Positions 32,985 through 46,080 of a stretch of DNA of 64,000 nt are shown here, piece by piece. The position numbers and the translations under genes were made by a program. The stretch comes from Lepidonotus clava (lineage: Eukaryota; Annelida; Polychaeta; Phyllodocida; Polynoidae). Where the stretch lies: positions 64,418,374 to 64,482,373 of the forward strand of contig OW387133.1 of the NCBI GenBank assembly GCA_936440205.1. Direction: 5' to 3'. Each line of letters begins with the position of its first letter. Within the stretch, counting starts at the first letter, position 1. The notes below the pieces were generated by a model. It worked only from the letters and a program-made list of their open reading frames with translations. It had not been told where the DNA came from and made no database searches.

Positions 32985-34381
32985 TAGATTAACAATCTTC
33001 ATATGTATTTTTTATAAAAATGTTACTGGTCTTATTAAGGATGGAGATGTTGATACGCCTACGTATACAGGCTGGGATTCATGATGAATACACTGATAAC
33101 GTTTATTGCAAATTGCAATCATTACAAGACTTTTAAGTAGCTAGGATAATTACTTTGATTGTGTAATGTCCAATATCGCGGGAATTGATGCATTGGACCT
33201 CTCATTAACTTTGACCACAATAGTAATAGTTTATTCTTCCGTTTCTGAAACAGTAGTAATTAAGGAATGCTAAAGTTTGAGAATAATTTGCCTTAAGTAC
33301 TAGTGAACTCAGGACGAGTGAAGCTTTCCGCTGTCCTCCCTGCTCTAAACACCCCTTTCCCTATACTACACGTATTGTAAAATCATACATGCAGTAAACA
33401 CGATTTTTTCAATGTCCTGTGTGTCAGACTTCGATAGCCATACAGACGTCGGAAATGTAAGGCAAGATAGGTATTGCGGTGCATTATAGCCCCGCCCATA
33501 ACTTCAGTGTAGATTGATATCAACGAAGGCGAATGCGGCTGCTTTCTGTTTCTGTCGATGGAGGGCAACTCTGTTCTGATTGTATCCAGGCTATCCGGCT
33601 TAAGCCCTAAGTACACTACACTTCGGGTCTACGGGTGCGTTTCATACACGTCGTAACTCTAGTTTCAGACTTACGATCTTATGTTCCTGTTGTTGACTAT
33701 CTGGAGTTAAGATTATTGACAGTTAGAAACATCTTATCTTAAATTTTGAGATGTGAGAAACGCATTTACGATTGTTCTATATCGGAAACTCACCCATGTT
33801 CGTGTTGGGTCCCAGTGCCCATATAGCACTACGTCCCATATTATACTAGGCGTTTTATATTCGGATTGGGTCACGTTGAGTCATGTCGAGTTGTCTTGGG
33901 CACCCAATCTGCGTTGGGAAACATGAATCAGATGCCTTGGGCGCCGAGACACGAGACGAACATAGACTCGACGCGTAGTGTAATGGCTTTTAGGTGTTGG
34001 AATTGATTACAATGGTGCGTGAGCAAAGCATGGGCTTCCACTACAATACTCCTTCCGATGAGCTGTTTGAAAACAGTATAGAAAACAACTGTCTCAGGAT
34101 CAATACCATTGACTGGCCATGGGCTGGGGCCCCGAAAATTCAGAACTATATATATCGCTTTTTTCAACTCATGGACTATTCAAGTGATGAGTAAAAGTTG
34201 AAATCATCTCATTGAATCAACTGGTAGATTTTTAAAATCTACATTACCATACAAATAGAAATAAATACATATGATTCGAAGCAAATGTCTTACCCAAGCT
34301 ATAATTTTAGTAGTATATATAGGCTTACCCTACGATAATCTGACAATCCTTTGGTTAAAAAGGGATAGCAACCCAGCCAGC
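32985..34381. other. intergenic, little recognised
   Basis: No supported gene. At 33625-33780 words such as GTTTCATACACGTCGTAACT and GAGATGTGAGAAACGC hint at a decayed relative of the MITE at 35154. Confidence 0.35.
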
Positions 34382-34849
34382 CTGTGACGTAACAAGAACA
34401 TTGTAATAATGTACTGATGCTGGTGTCAGTCTTATTGCATAGTATCTTAGCTAGCTTTAGTTAGAAGCAAGGATCAGGGCTAAGATCGACTCTCTGAGTA
34501 AATATGTGGGCAGAGAGTGTTGAGATGATGTCATAGGCGTGAGGTAAATAAGATAAGCAGTGTGTACTGGCGCTTCTCAGAGTGAAACAGGTAGCCACTT
34601 AGGCAAGACCGAAAGGTGAGGGTGAAGCAAATTCAGGTTATCGTCTGGGTGAGTGAGCAGAGCTGGATAGGAGGTTGAGCTTAGGAGTGTTGGTTGTTTA
34701 GAGTAGAGCAGACAATCTCTCAGTGCTGACATAAGTCAACAGAAACTCAGTGACGTATATGCTATGCATTCGGATTAATAAACACTATCCTTTCACAAGA
34801 GTGTTTGTGAATTCCGAGCTATGTTCTAGGATGACCTACAGGCGTGATG
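34382..34849. mobile_element. possible solo LTR (fossil)
   Basis: Begins TGTGACGTAACAAGAACATT and ends about ATGACCTACA, with AATAAA near 34778. That is a plausible U3-R-U5 layout of about 470 bp. No matching second copy, coding region or target duplication was seen, so this is tentative. Confidence 0.25.
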
Positions 34850-35153
34850 AGGCGGAAGACTGCGATCTGCAGCTAGCTTACTGGAACCATGAAGATGGAA
34901 ATCAAATAATGGTAGACTAATGGATAACAGTAAAATAAACCCCTATAGTTCAATAACGTCACAGTGCAACGTCACAGCAGTACGTTGCAGCACCATGATT
35001 GGCAGTTATCAAAATAACCAATACAGGACCAAACAGAACGTTGCTGCAACGTTATAATAACGTCGCATCCTTGGCTGGGAACTCCTCAAGACATGAGCAA
35101 CACATACATGTACAAGCTTGGACAGATAGATCGATATGGTGTAAAGACATAGG

Positions 35154-35403
35154 GGGTGTTTCACACTGGTCGTAACTCTAGGATCGTATTTCTAAGTACG
35201 ATATTTTGACATATAGGGCGGGTTTCACACTAGGGTAATCGTAAATACATATCTCACATCTCACAAAATTTAAGATAATTAATAAATCAAGAATCTTAAC
35301 TCTATCAATATATAGATAACATCAAGTCTGGTACTTAACAATGAAAGAGCCCAAATATCTAAAAGATACGATCTTAAAGTTCTGACCAGTGTGAAACAAC
35401 CCC
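35154..35403. mobile_element. MITE with GGGTGTTTCACACTGGTC ends
   Basis: GGGTGTTTCACACTGGTCGT at the left is mirrored by GACCAGTGTGAAACAACCCC at the right. The internal GATACGATCTT / AAGTACGAT words also mirror. A partial relative lies at 33625-33780. Confidence 0.75.
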
Positions 35404-35639
35404 TTGTTTCGGCAGGCTCGTCTCTGTCAGTTGAAGGATAGCGCCCCCACAGTGCTTGTCGTTCTGTGCGTGACTCGACCATTGTTTCTGGCGGTCAGTG
35501 GCACTATAGGTTCCATCTCCATTCTCTGTGTATACAATCCTGGGATGCCTACCAGAACCTGGCTGGCGTAAAAGACTTAGAGTCAGCACTTTTATTAACA
35601 AGGGATACATTTACTTCTTGAATTATAAATTTGATCTCA

Positions 35640-38600
35640 TCTATGATAAAGCTGGGGCATGAGTCTACTAGGAACGAAATGAATAGTCGGCAGGGACATC
35701 TTGATTTCCCCCAAATAAGATTTATTTGAGAAGGAAACCTTAATTTGCACGATTAGATTTCGAAGCCTTCCCAGCCATGGAATGACATAACTAATAAGTC
35801 TTGGAGACGATGAGTCTTTTCGACATTTAGATAACATTCTGGGACGTTATAATAATACACAACGAAATGCTTAGAATCTAAACACTTTCGTGTACACTCC
35901 ATTGCATCAAGTTTTGAAACACTTTATATCTCTAGATACGTTTAGAATTCTTGGTGTTTAGGGTTAAGTGATTAGAAATATGTGATGTTTATGTGTTTAG
36001 GTCAAGGTCTTTATAGTCTAAATGCTTAGGATTATATGATGTTAACAGGTTAAGGCAAGTAATGTTTATGTACAGGCATGTAAGTGAGCAAATAATTTCT
36101 GCGGAAAATTATAACATTGTTAGGAAACAGATTTAAACCTCAATTTAAGGTGATGAATTAAGGTATTACATATTCACTAAGGCAAAAAATTATCAAATTA
36201 ACTTTGAAATGCAGAAAAATATTCAAACATCCATTTACTCTTCACCTTTGACAAAGAGTAATTACTTTAGCCCTACTTTAGTGTAAACATAAAGATGGCT
36301 AAACCTCTGACCATGGACTGACCACCTGCATCAGTACAATATGGAGATGTTTAGTTTTTTATATATTCCGATCAACGTTAGCATCCCTTGCAAAATTGTA
36401 TCTTCATTGTTGTTACCATTCTACTGCCAACAATGTTTATGCATAGGTGGAGGCCCATTGTTGCCTCTCCATTGCAAACTACTGCCATAAAAGTTATTAG
36501 AACGAACACCCTAAACGTAACTAGTTTTGATTTCCTTGTCCAAATATCGAATATGAGGGTATTATCAAGTTTTTATATTAGTGATTCCCATTTAGCTAAC
36601 ATTGACATGTCATATTGGACGTCACTAAATTGTTCAAAAGTCATCAATCGGACATAATATATCATTCATCTCTAATTGACACCTTACTTGTTTGTGTTTT
36701 GTGGTGGTTGTTATCATGATCACAGAACTGCGACTGTTGTGTCATAGTTATAAATAACATATTTATATAAAAGAAAAAACACAAACAAAACAACTCTTTC
36801 TTATACGACTAAAAGCAAGAGTTATCCCATACACACTCCTTGCCTGAATGTCAGACCAAGGCAATGTATTCTTTCATTAATTTTGAAGGCGATATGTTTC
36901 TTACACATGTGAACTTTCTTTCGAATACACAAAACATTTAGATCTATGTGATAGATGCCTAAAGTTTTTTTTAGAGGAAACATGACATTTGGCCAGCAAA
37001 TTACAATTAATTCCTTATCACATACAACTTTGCACGGTGAGCGCACAGAGAATAGATAGATATTCTACTTTGCGGACTTGTGTGTGTCACAACGTGACAG
37101 GAATTTATGATTCGAAAGAAATCCCAAGAAGGGCAAAGTGAGCAGGGCCACATGACACATAGTACACTCTTTTTTGGAATGAATCATAAGTGGTTGTTGA
37201 TGAGAGAATTATATTCAAGAATGGACAAGGGTTCTCGGGAACGTGCTCAGCATTCAAGTAAATCCACTCATAACTATGGTACAAATTACGGCACGCTTTG
37301 TATTTCATGGAAAATGATATTTTATCCATGTGATTTATTGTATTGAATATATTTGCAATATTTGCAATTAATATCCATCTCCGTCTTTGTAAAGTATGAT
37401 CCTTTTTTGTTAGTATTGTATTTGATTAAACTTCCGAGAAGAAGATTGAATACCCTTATTATTATGTTCTTCATTTCATGGAATGACAACGAGGACCCTA
37501 ACCAAAGGAATTTGATACAGGCTTCCCAAGAATGGATGTTTTGTACACATAGCCCTTGTCAATATGTGTTGGGTAGTTATGAAAGCAGTTCCATGCTACT
37601 TGCACGTGTTTTAGCGACCAGACTTGAATTACGTGCATACCTATCTGATGTCATCTCGCATTCTTACCCTGTCCCCGTGTAGGCAGTGACATCTTGTCTT
37701 GTGACTATATATATTTTGGCCAGTCTTTTACTTGCTAAAGTTCCACATAACAGTTTTTTGCAGGAGGCGGTACACTGGACGCCGCGCTGTGCGCTACAGT
37801 CCCTTTTGCCTAACTCGCCAGTGGGCCAGAGGGACAGGACTATAGGGAGGCAGAAAATACATAATTCACCGAAATATAAAAATATATATGCATTTTTGAG
37901 ATCGCGAATCATCAAAATATCATCGGTTTGCAATAATTTATCAAGTATATCGTGAAAGTTTTATGGACGGACTTTGGCTCGTAGTAATGATTATCACCGC
38001 ACCGCAACATGTTTATGGTAGGCATTTAATTACTTCTCACATAGTCATACAACATGTCACCGGATGAGTGTCACTGTATTGAAACTACCAAGGACCACTT
38101 ATAACCATAAACCAAGTGTGTGGGTTGAGAAGGTTATGCAAACTGGTTGCAAAAGCCTTTAGAGAATAGCATCAAAAAGCGTATTGTTTTGAGATATCAA
38201 CATGATGTATATATGCGCATTCTTAGGCATGTCAAGAGCAATCTCATTCAGAAAAAGAGTTGGTATGGTAACCAAAATTTATGAAAAAAAGACAAATTAT
38301 GTGATAACAAGTTTCATTGACATTCCAATGTCATTGACATTCCAATTTCGAATAAGAAGTCTGTCGTCGATTTCGTGCAATCAAGAGGGGAGGGATTCTG
38401 AATGAGGGGCTCGTGTAGCCTCCTGATTTTAAGCAATGCCTGCAAAAACTACCATTAAGAGGTTTGCCTAAATTGCTGGAACTGCAATCACCTTATTTAG
38501 CGCCATGAACACTCATTACCTGAGGATGTTCGCTGAGATATGTTTTCAAATGCTGCAGATCCTTTTAAAAACATTCCTTCTGGTAGCTGTGATCATCGTA

Positions 38601-39788
38601 CTTGAAGTATTTGGCAGACAAAGGCATGTTCTACATGACCTGAAAAACTCACCATGATGCTCCTATCATAAAAAGAGGGCTTTTTCGATAAATGACATTG
38701 AATTCCCTTGAAACACAAAATTACACGAAGAATGACTTTTTCTCCCCAATTACACTTTAAGCAATGCCCTTAGCTTCCCACATTTGGCACACCATTGGGG
38801 TTTGAGAAAATGTACCACGAAACATCATCATCTTTGTTTATAATAAACAGAAAAGGCAAAATTCATATTTTTCTGTTTTTTCAAATACTCCTTAATAATA
38901 GTAATCGATCTGCCAGAATACATCTACTGTGTGATTTAAGGCTTGTGAGCCAACAACAATGATGTGTTCAGCGCGATCCAGGGTAGGACATTAAGAGCCA
39001 GGATGCCAAACTTTATCTTTGATTCCTATGGAAAATGGAGTATTCCATTTTAATATTGAAGAGATTTACTGTAATGATAACAGAATGAAAATATAAAGCA
39101 AGAAGTAAAGTAGCTATATGTTTCACCCATGCATGAGCGATTATCATCCCTCAGTAAAATCATAAAGCTGTATACCCCATTACCACCACCAAGACCCCTC
39201 CCCCTAAACGCACCCTCCCTACCAACAGTAGGCTCTATAGGCTGATTACTGACCTCCGCCACTATTATGCTGGCACACAACTAGAGGAGGGGTTGAGGTA
39301 AGGGCTATTCCATGCAGGCTCTACTACGCACCTAGGAAGTACTGACTAACCTATCACTCATCCACCAAGACCTGCCCACCTGCAGGTGACAGTGGAGGTC
39401 CTAATGGGAAGTTCGAGGGTTATTTGGCTCAGGCAGTTGTTATGCAACATATTTCTGGCTTCTGACACTAGTACTGTCTGGTTCTAACAACAATTGGATG
39501 AAAATGCCCTTCAACTGTTAACTGGTTAATGGATAACAAACTGAAGGGTTAAACTCAGTACCGGAAAGGCCAATTTAACTCAAGCCTAGTCCTATTCCCA
39601 GACCTCTGATAACAGTTCGACCTGGTACTGGTCCTCTACTAAATATGCAATTCCAAGTTTGGAACCTCGTGAATAGATTAACCTATTAATTTTGGAAAGC
39701 ACAATCTGAATTAATTCAAAGGGTTAATCAAAGGGAGCTCCCTATAAAGAAGAAGGCGTCCTTGTGACATGTTTGATGAAGTTTTACC
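35640..39788. other. 4 kb intergenic, nothing recognised
   Basis: AT-rich; the longest frames are about 110 residues with no domain and no splice-flanked structure. No RNA gene or clear repeat was identified. Confidence 0.4.
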
Positions 39789-41105
39789 ATAAAGCCAGGT
39801 CCCCACTGGGCCGTCATGTCGCCGGCCGACTAAGGAGTACGTCGGTGGCAGACAGTTTGTCGCCCAGGCCAACTAAAATCAAACATGTCTGATATTTTTG
39901 GGGGTTTGTCGCCGACTAAAACCCTTAAAAACGGACTTTGTCGCCAGCCAACCTGGCGCCAGGGCAGTTTGTCGCTCGCACATTTGTCGGCGAGGTCTTG
40001 GTTTGCTCAGTGGGGACCAGGCTTAAAACCATGTCTCATCTTGAGCGACGAACACCAGCGATATTGGTATGTTGCCAGGTGACAAGGTGTAGAGCCATCG
40101 CTGGGGTCAGAAATCCGTCGCTGGGTGTCGGAAATCCGTCGCTGGGCGTCGGAAAAGTTTATCGCCATGTTGAGATGCTCTCAGCGATAAATGCGGCAGC
40201 GATAAATGGACCAAAGCAAGGTCTATTGCCAAGGAGGCTGGCGCCGTTCTGTCTGGCGACATAACCCCTATATCGCCGGGTTTTTCTGGGCGTCAGATCA
40301 AAAATGTTTGATTAGGTTTGTTGCCCACGTTGCCCCGTCGCCCACCCATCACCCTGCTTCATCGCCGGGCGATGGGTGGCTTCCTTAAAATTACCCCGCG
40401 ACAGCCTGTCTACGGGACACTGGCTTCAGAGCTCTCTTCGTCGCCGGGTACAACTGGATTCTTTTTTGCTCAAGTGGAGACACGGCTTTAGTGATACATT
40501 TAAAACTGTAAAACCGTGTCTCCACTCGGGCGACAGAGTTTGAGAATTTCACGGGCGACGAAGGGAGACCTGAAGCCAGTGTCCAGTAGACAGGCTGCCG
40601 CCTGGTAATTAAGGAAGCCACCCGTCGCCCGGCGACATAGCTGGGCAACGGGTGGGTGTCAGAGCAACGTGGGCGACAAACCCTATCAAACATGTTTGAT
40701 CTGACACCCAGAAACCCCAACGATTTAGGGGATATGTCGCCCGCCAGGTTGGCACCAGAACACCGGCGATAAACCTAGTTTATCGCCATCCCCATGATCA
40801 CCAAGTGCATCTCAACGTGGCGATAAAATTTCCTATGGCCCGACGACGGATGTCCGTTGCCCGACGACGGACGTCCATGGTCGGGTGACACATTTTACCC
40901 CTCGTCGCCCGGCGGTCTTGCTCCATCGCCGTGCTTCATCGCTCAAGTGGAGACACCCCTTAAACCGTGTCTCCACTTCAGCGACAACTGACGGTCTTGA
41001 AGCTAGATCGCCGGGCGACGAGGGTGAATACCGTCGCCGGACGACGGAAATAAGTCGCCGGACGACAGAAATGATGCTGGTGCCCTTCTGTCTGGCGATA
41101 TACCC
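39789..41105. mobile_element. array of four TTAA-type GTCGCC-rich elements
   Basis: Element 1 (39789-40026) has ends AAGCCAGGTCCCCACTG and CAGTGGGGACCAGGCTTAA. Element 2 (about 40023-40490) and element 3 (about 40508-40963) are near-identical copies facing opposite ways. Each is bounded by AAACCGTGTCTCCACT...GCGAC ends and together they form a giant palindrome. Element 4 (about 40960-41105) is a truncated copy starting TTAAACCGTGTCTCCACTTC. The junctions carry TTAA or close to it. All are full of GTCGCC/GGCGAC words and none encodes a protein. Superfamily by TTAA target: Kolobok or piggyBac, not resolved. Confidence 0.75.
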
Positions 41106-41639
41106 CCTATGTCTATAAATATTATTTAACCAGCCGTTTAGGAAAGTAACACACAATACCGTTATATTTTGTATGGGTGTAGGTTCCGCTACGGCTAACA
41201 TACACCTGCAGATCCAAATATATATATTTTTATGTATATTATATATTATATGCATTTTCATTGTGGAGAAGATTATGATCAAAGGTGCCATGTATATATC
41301 GCAAAGATTTTTTTGAAGTCAAGATATGATAGTGAGACAGTTATAGAGTTAATGTATACTTTTATAATCAATTACTTCCCTATGAGTATTAACTTCTGTC
41401 AAGACCTCGCTATTGTCACTTGAATTAACTAGATTTTCCAATTCTTCCTGAGACATACAAAAATATCCCTTGCATCACGAATAACTCACATAACCTTTTT
41501 CTTTGACAATCCCTGTTCACCAATATAGAGAAACGCCAACGTTGTGCTAATCATGTGTTATTCATGTACATTCATAAAACGCGATAGTAGATTGAAGAGC
41601 AGACATAATAATCAGGTTAGGGACGTGACATTGTTTTTG

Positions 41640-42370
41640 CACTGATGCAGCATTGTGTAACGATGCAAGATATGACAACGCCGTTTATTTAAGACTCAGA
41701 CTTGTTTAGTTACCTTTTAATGCTTTTATTAATGAATCAAACACTTCAATATTTAAGAAAAAAATAACATACACTATATTAAACTAAAAACATTTCATAA
41801 TATGACTTTAACATAGAGGAATGCGGCAAAATTCTCAGAATGAGTAATGATTCAGCAAAAGAATGCGCCATCTTGCTTAAATATGCTTATATCACGTGGT
41901 ATAAATACTGTAACCTTATTGGTCAAAAATGCTTAAACAACGATTTTAGAAAATCTGTATGGTAAAAATTTGTCTAATTATGAAATGTTATCTAAATGTT
42001 ATTACTCTTTATTTGCATACATTTGTTAAAATTCGGCAACAAATATTAGATGATTTATTTCAATTTGTGTACATTTGTTTACATCACGTGGTACAAATAC
42101 TGTAACCTAATTGGTCAAAAATACTTAAACAAAGATTTAAGAAAATCTGTATGGCAAAAATCTGGGTAATTATCAAATATTATCTGGCTCATCCTATTCT
42201 TCATTTGCACACATTTTTTAGAATTCGACAAGAAGGATTAGATTATTTATTTAAATTAGAACTTAAAATGTCTGCAGCGATGCAAGATAACAATACACCT
42301 GCATTGCAAGATTTAGCAACGATGCAAGATATGCCCATATTGCTAGTTTCAGTCTTGTCCCGAACCTGAT
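41640..42370. repeat. 192-bp tandem duplication
   Basis: ATCACGTGGTATAAATACTG at 41891 recurs as ATCACGTGGTACAAATACTG at 42083. The following roughly 180 bp (GGTCAAAAATNCTTAAACAA, GAAAATCTGTATGG) match with scattered differences. AACGATGCAAGATATG also occurs on both sides (about 41657 and 42317). Confidence 0.7.
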
Positions 42371-43695
42371 AATTTGCATTGTGAAAATGACAAATATCTT
42401 GTAACATTCCTAAAACGACGAAATGAGACAAGATTTGATATCGGAGAATCACAACTGTAACTATCCCAAATTTTGCAGAAAGACAAAAGTATTTTGTCAT
42501 ACCCCCCCCCCCCCCCCACCGTGTAAGTAATTATACGGATGGGAAGAAAATGTCAAGGTTACATTAGCCGATTAGAAACATACCGCAAAATAAAAACAAG
42601 ACGTGGATTGCAATAAATTATGAACAGAAATGGTTACAGGTGTTTAGCTTGTGAAGACACAAGCTAATATATAGATGTACCTCTCCTCTGTCACCTTCCC
42701 TCTTTTTCTTGGCATTTGGGAGTAGTGGGGCGATGTCCCTCGGCCACCTTTCTGTTGGGAGATGAACGGAAATTAAACACACAGGGCTTCTGTCAAGAAC
42801 TACTGTAGTCTATAATCCCCAGCATCATCGCATGACATAAATAAGCTGCTAACCGGTGCCCCTAGGCACTAAGTCAAACCACCTTGGATCAGAGCATTCA
42901 TATCCCTTACACCGCGGGAAGCCACTAAAGTGGTTCTATAATAAATTACCATAGGAATAGCCTGTAAAGAGGGGATTTAGCTATCTGTAGGTGAAAGAAT
43001 TTTCCAAAAATTCCAATTAGAACCAGAGATATGAGTGTTTGAATATTCTAGCATCGGTTCATTAGCTAGAAAATGATAGAATTCCAATTGAACAAATTAG
43101 TAGCGATATAGATGAATAAGAATTTGCTATAACTTTCCAAAATTGTGTAAAAATGCTAATTTGTGGAAAATTATTTAATTATGAAAAAGTCATAACTTTG
43201 ATAATTGTAAACTGTTTGTTGTAGAATCAAGATTAATTTACTAAGTTCTCTTTGAAATATATAGATTTGATATTTTACCAAATGTTGGTTGCCATGGCAA
43301 CCCACAAATAGAATATAGTGCAGATATTGCCAACAAAGAACAAATTGTCCACTTGGCACAGTGCCAATATTTGGAATGTTTTCATCAGAATTAAGTAAAA
43401 ATGAAATCTTCCAGAAGAATCTAGAGAAAATTTGAGTTTTGGGCAATTTTTAGACTAGTTTTCATATTTGGGGCAATATCTCAGTAATTTTAAACTGTAG
43501 AATGACATATTTAGCAGTGAAAGGGATATAGGCTGACACAGGGACCACTTTGAACTTTTTGTCTAAAGGTCATCAATACATTAAAAAAAAAGCAAATTTA
43601 TCATTTTTAGCACTAATATTAGCATGCAAAAACATCAATTTTGTTCTTAGCTATAAGTAACCAAAATTCACGAGAAAAGATGTAGTTTAGATACA
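42371..43695. other. intergenic, nothing recognised
   Basis: Contains a 16-base C tract near 42503. At 42690-42755 the minus strand has a short splice-like open stretch (RWPRDIAPLLPNAKKKREGD), too short to call. Otherwise AT-rich with no supported gene. Confidence 0.35.
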
Positions 43696-43999
43696 TTAAA
43701 GGGCCATACCCACTAGGCGATCTACCCGCCGACCGGCGACTGGCGACAGGCAGGGTCGCCGTCGCCGTCGCCGAGCGGCCGGAATATCAGACAAGTTTGA
43801 TAATTCCACGGCGATTTACCCGGCGATTTTTCCGGCGATCCTGTTGTCCGTCGCCCATCGCCCAGAACGCATACCATACCCATGGGAAATCGCCCGGCGA
43901 TTGTGATCGCCGGGCGACTGAACACCGCCGATTATGTAATAACCCCTCGTCGCCAGTCGCCGGTCGCCGGGTAGATCGCTCAGTGGGTATGGGGCTTAA
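43696..43999. mobile_element. TTAA MITE, GGCCATACCCACTNGGCGATC ends
   Basis: TTAA stands at both edges. Inside the left TTAA comes AGGGCCATACCCACTAGGCG, mirrored from the right as GCCCCATACCCACTGAGCG, then GATCTACCCGSCGACCGGCG on both arms. Clearly a relative of the array at 39789-41105. Confidence 0.85.
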
Positions 44000-44452
44000 G
44001 GAATCTTTCAACCAAGCCTGACTTTTATTTTTAAAGGAGGTCAACTATAAAAACAAGTCAATTACAGAAACTCACAAACAGGGATTGTGCTGCACCTCAG
44101 TTTGAGTGGGTGTTTAGGGGCCCTGGGCTCTGGAACTGAACTGGTGTGAACAACCAAAACTACTCCCTCTCCCATACTCTCCCATCTATACACTAATAAC
44201 AAGTACAGACCCTTGACCATCTAAGTGGGCACCAGTTCTCACTCAGCTCTGCTTCATGACCAGTGGTCAGTGTTGAAGACTGAATTGAAGTGCACTCCCC
44301 TCACCAGGGTTCATATTTATGCTAAGAGGGGGCGCCACCCTTAATAAGAAGGGTGTATACCTGATTATTCAAAACAATTTTGTCATATGCATTAAGGGTG
44401 TGCGAGCAGCCTCGCAGATATTTACGCTCGGAGGACGAGAAAGCTATTCTCG

Positions 44453-44504
44453 CGGATGCCGAGATCTCGCAGATGCCGAGATCTCGTGGATGCCGAGATC
44501 TCGT
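44453..44504. repeat. 17-bp tandem repeat, three copies
   Basis: GGATGCCGAGATCTCG, with one-base changes, occurs three times in a row in a GC-rich patch. Each unit holds the palindrome CGAGATCTCG. Confidence 0.75.
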
Positions 44505-45206
44505 GAGCAATTCATGCAGCCATCTTGAAACTGACAAGTTTGAACATCTGAGTAGGTTATTTGAATTCAAAATTTTTGGCATCTATCTTAAGTTTTCCAA
44601 ATTCAAATTTACACTGATCTATTCATCAACATCATTTCTCTCGCTGCATGTACAATTTGGAGGATGACACCACACAGGGAAGGAGGATGACACAGGATTC
44701 TGCAAGATCCTGTGGTTAAACCAAACACAAGCATGGTCCCAGCAGACCAAAAGCTGCAAGTTTTTATCCCAGCATGTTCAACACACCAGATCTCCCACCA
44801 CCAATGGCAGATCCCATCTTCAGGACCCCTTCAGCTAAGTCTGTCCATCTACACCTCCATTAATTGTATGTTTATTTTTTCACCATAGCCACTTCCCACA
44901 ACACTCTGGCTAGTCACCAGCTACAGGACTCAGGCCATTCACCACCCGGTCCACACAACTCCCCATGCCTCGTCCTGCCTGCCTACAATTTATTCCACCC
45001 CCTGTTTTCCTAGGTTATTACGGGGCCATACTTTGACCGATACCCATTGGAATCGTTAGGAACATCCTTTATTGGGCCCCTTTGCCAACTCGTCCTACCT
45101 TCGTTTTCTTTCTAGGGCTGCTTCACGACGCTGTATACTCGTCAGGGGGAACCATAGCCCCATCCCTGATACCCTTCCCTTATTTTTCTCGCCCAGATCC
45201 AGTACG

Positions 45207-45827
45207 ATGGAGCCCGTGACGAGGACCCTGGTGATAGGAGACAGCCACATTTCACGCTTGGCCACTTTCACTAAGTCACCCCCTCCCGCTTACACCGAGC
45301 TCGTCAACCAGGCCATGGTCCAGGATGGCCCTGTCATGTTCCACGGAGTCGGAGGTCGTACCGTGGCATCCCTGGCGAAACACGACTTTAACGATGTTCA
45401 GGCCCTGCGCCCTCATGTCATAGTCCTCCTGGTCGGGGGCAATGACCTCTGCAACCCTGACGCCTCCCCCCTGACCGTCGCTAGTGATATCCATAACCTG
45501 GCCATCCTCCTCAACAACTCCGACCACTGCTATGCAGTTTTCGTTTGCTCCATTCCCCCCAGGGCCAATTACCCCTTTCTCTACCCCGATTACCCTAAAA
45601 GAGTGCAGGAGACCAACAGCATTCTCCACCACCTTCTCGAAGTCGAGGACGAAGTTTCCTACTGGAAGCTACGGGGTCTATACCAGACGGAGGAACAGGT
45701 GTTCCGACACGATGGTATTCATTTTAACGAGAGGGGGATGTACAAAATCTACCGGGGAGTGAGAGGGGCAGTCCTCCGTGGCCTGACCATCATGGACAGG
45801 CTCCGTGGCGGAAAACCTTGCTCCTAG
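45207..45827 (+). CDS. SGNH/GDSL hydrolase of the retroelement
   Basis: 206 residues from ATGGAGCCC. Family blocks are present in order: LVIGDSHISRLA (block I serine), FHGVGGRTVASL (glycine block), LLVGGNDLC (block III Asn) and RHDGIHFNERGMYKIY (block V Asp-His). SGNH proteins are esterases or lipases of about 200 residues, and some DIRS/Ngaro-type retroelements carry one of unknown function. It lies before the gag-like region rather than between RT and recombinase. No secretion signal is evident, so it probably acts in the cytoplasm or nucleus. Assignment to this element rather than a neighbour rests on adjacency and shared base composition. Confidence 0.8.
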   Translation: MEPVTRTLVIGDSHISRLATFTKSPPPAYTELVNQAMVQDGPVMFHGVGGRTVASLAKHDFNDVQALRPHVIVLLVGGNDLCNPDASPLTVASDIHNLAILLNNSDHCYAVFVCSIPPRANYPFLYPDYPKRVQETNSILHHLLEVEDEVSYWKLRGLYQTEEQVFRHDGIHFNERGMYKIYRGVRGAVLRGLTIMDRLRGGKPCS

Positions 45828-45887
45828 TATCCTGGTCTCTGCCTTCCTCTCTCTCCCCCTCCCCCCTCTCACTTTCTTCTCTGGGAC

Positions 45888-46080
45888 TTATCGCCTACCA
45901 GTTAGGCGAGCCCACACAGGGACTTATCTGCCTATCCGTTAGGCGAGCCCATCCATCGGGGACTTATCTGCCTATTTGTTAGGCGAGCCCCGCCCACTTC
46001 CACCTACAGCTTACACTTTTCTGCCTATCCGTTAGGCGCCCATCCATCGGGGACTTATCTGCCTATTTGTTAGGCGAGCC
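45888..46080. repeat. five GCCTA-N5-TAGGC hairpins
   Basis: GCCTACCAGTTAGGCGAGCC, GCCTATCCGTTAGGCGAGCC and GCCTATTTGTTAGGCGAGCC types recur at about 45893, 45931, 45971, 46023 and 46061, mostly preceded by GGGACTTATCT. The 5-base stem is constant and the 5-base loop varies. Confidence 0.85.

Noticed and set aside
39885-41291. Several 60-150-residue frames in the GTCGCC-rich array
   Set aside because: Both strands are open through CpG-rich inverted repeats; no domain and no conserved start.
42690-42755. Minus-strand splice-like stretch RWPRDIAPLLPNAKKKREGD
   Set aside because: Too short and without neighbouring exons; could be a repeat fragment. Not called.
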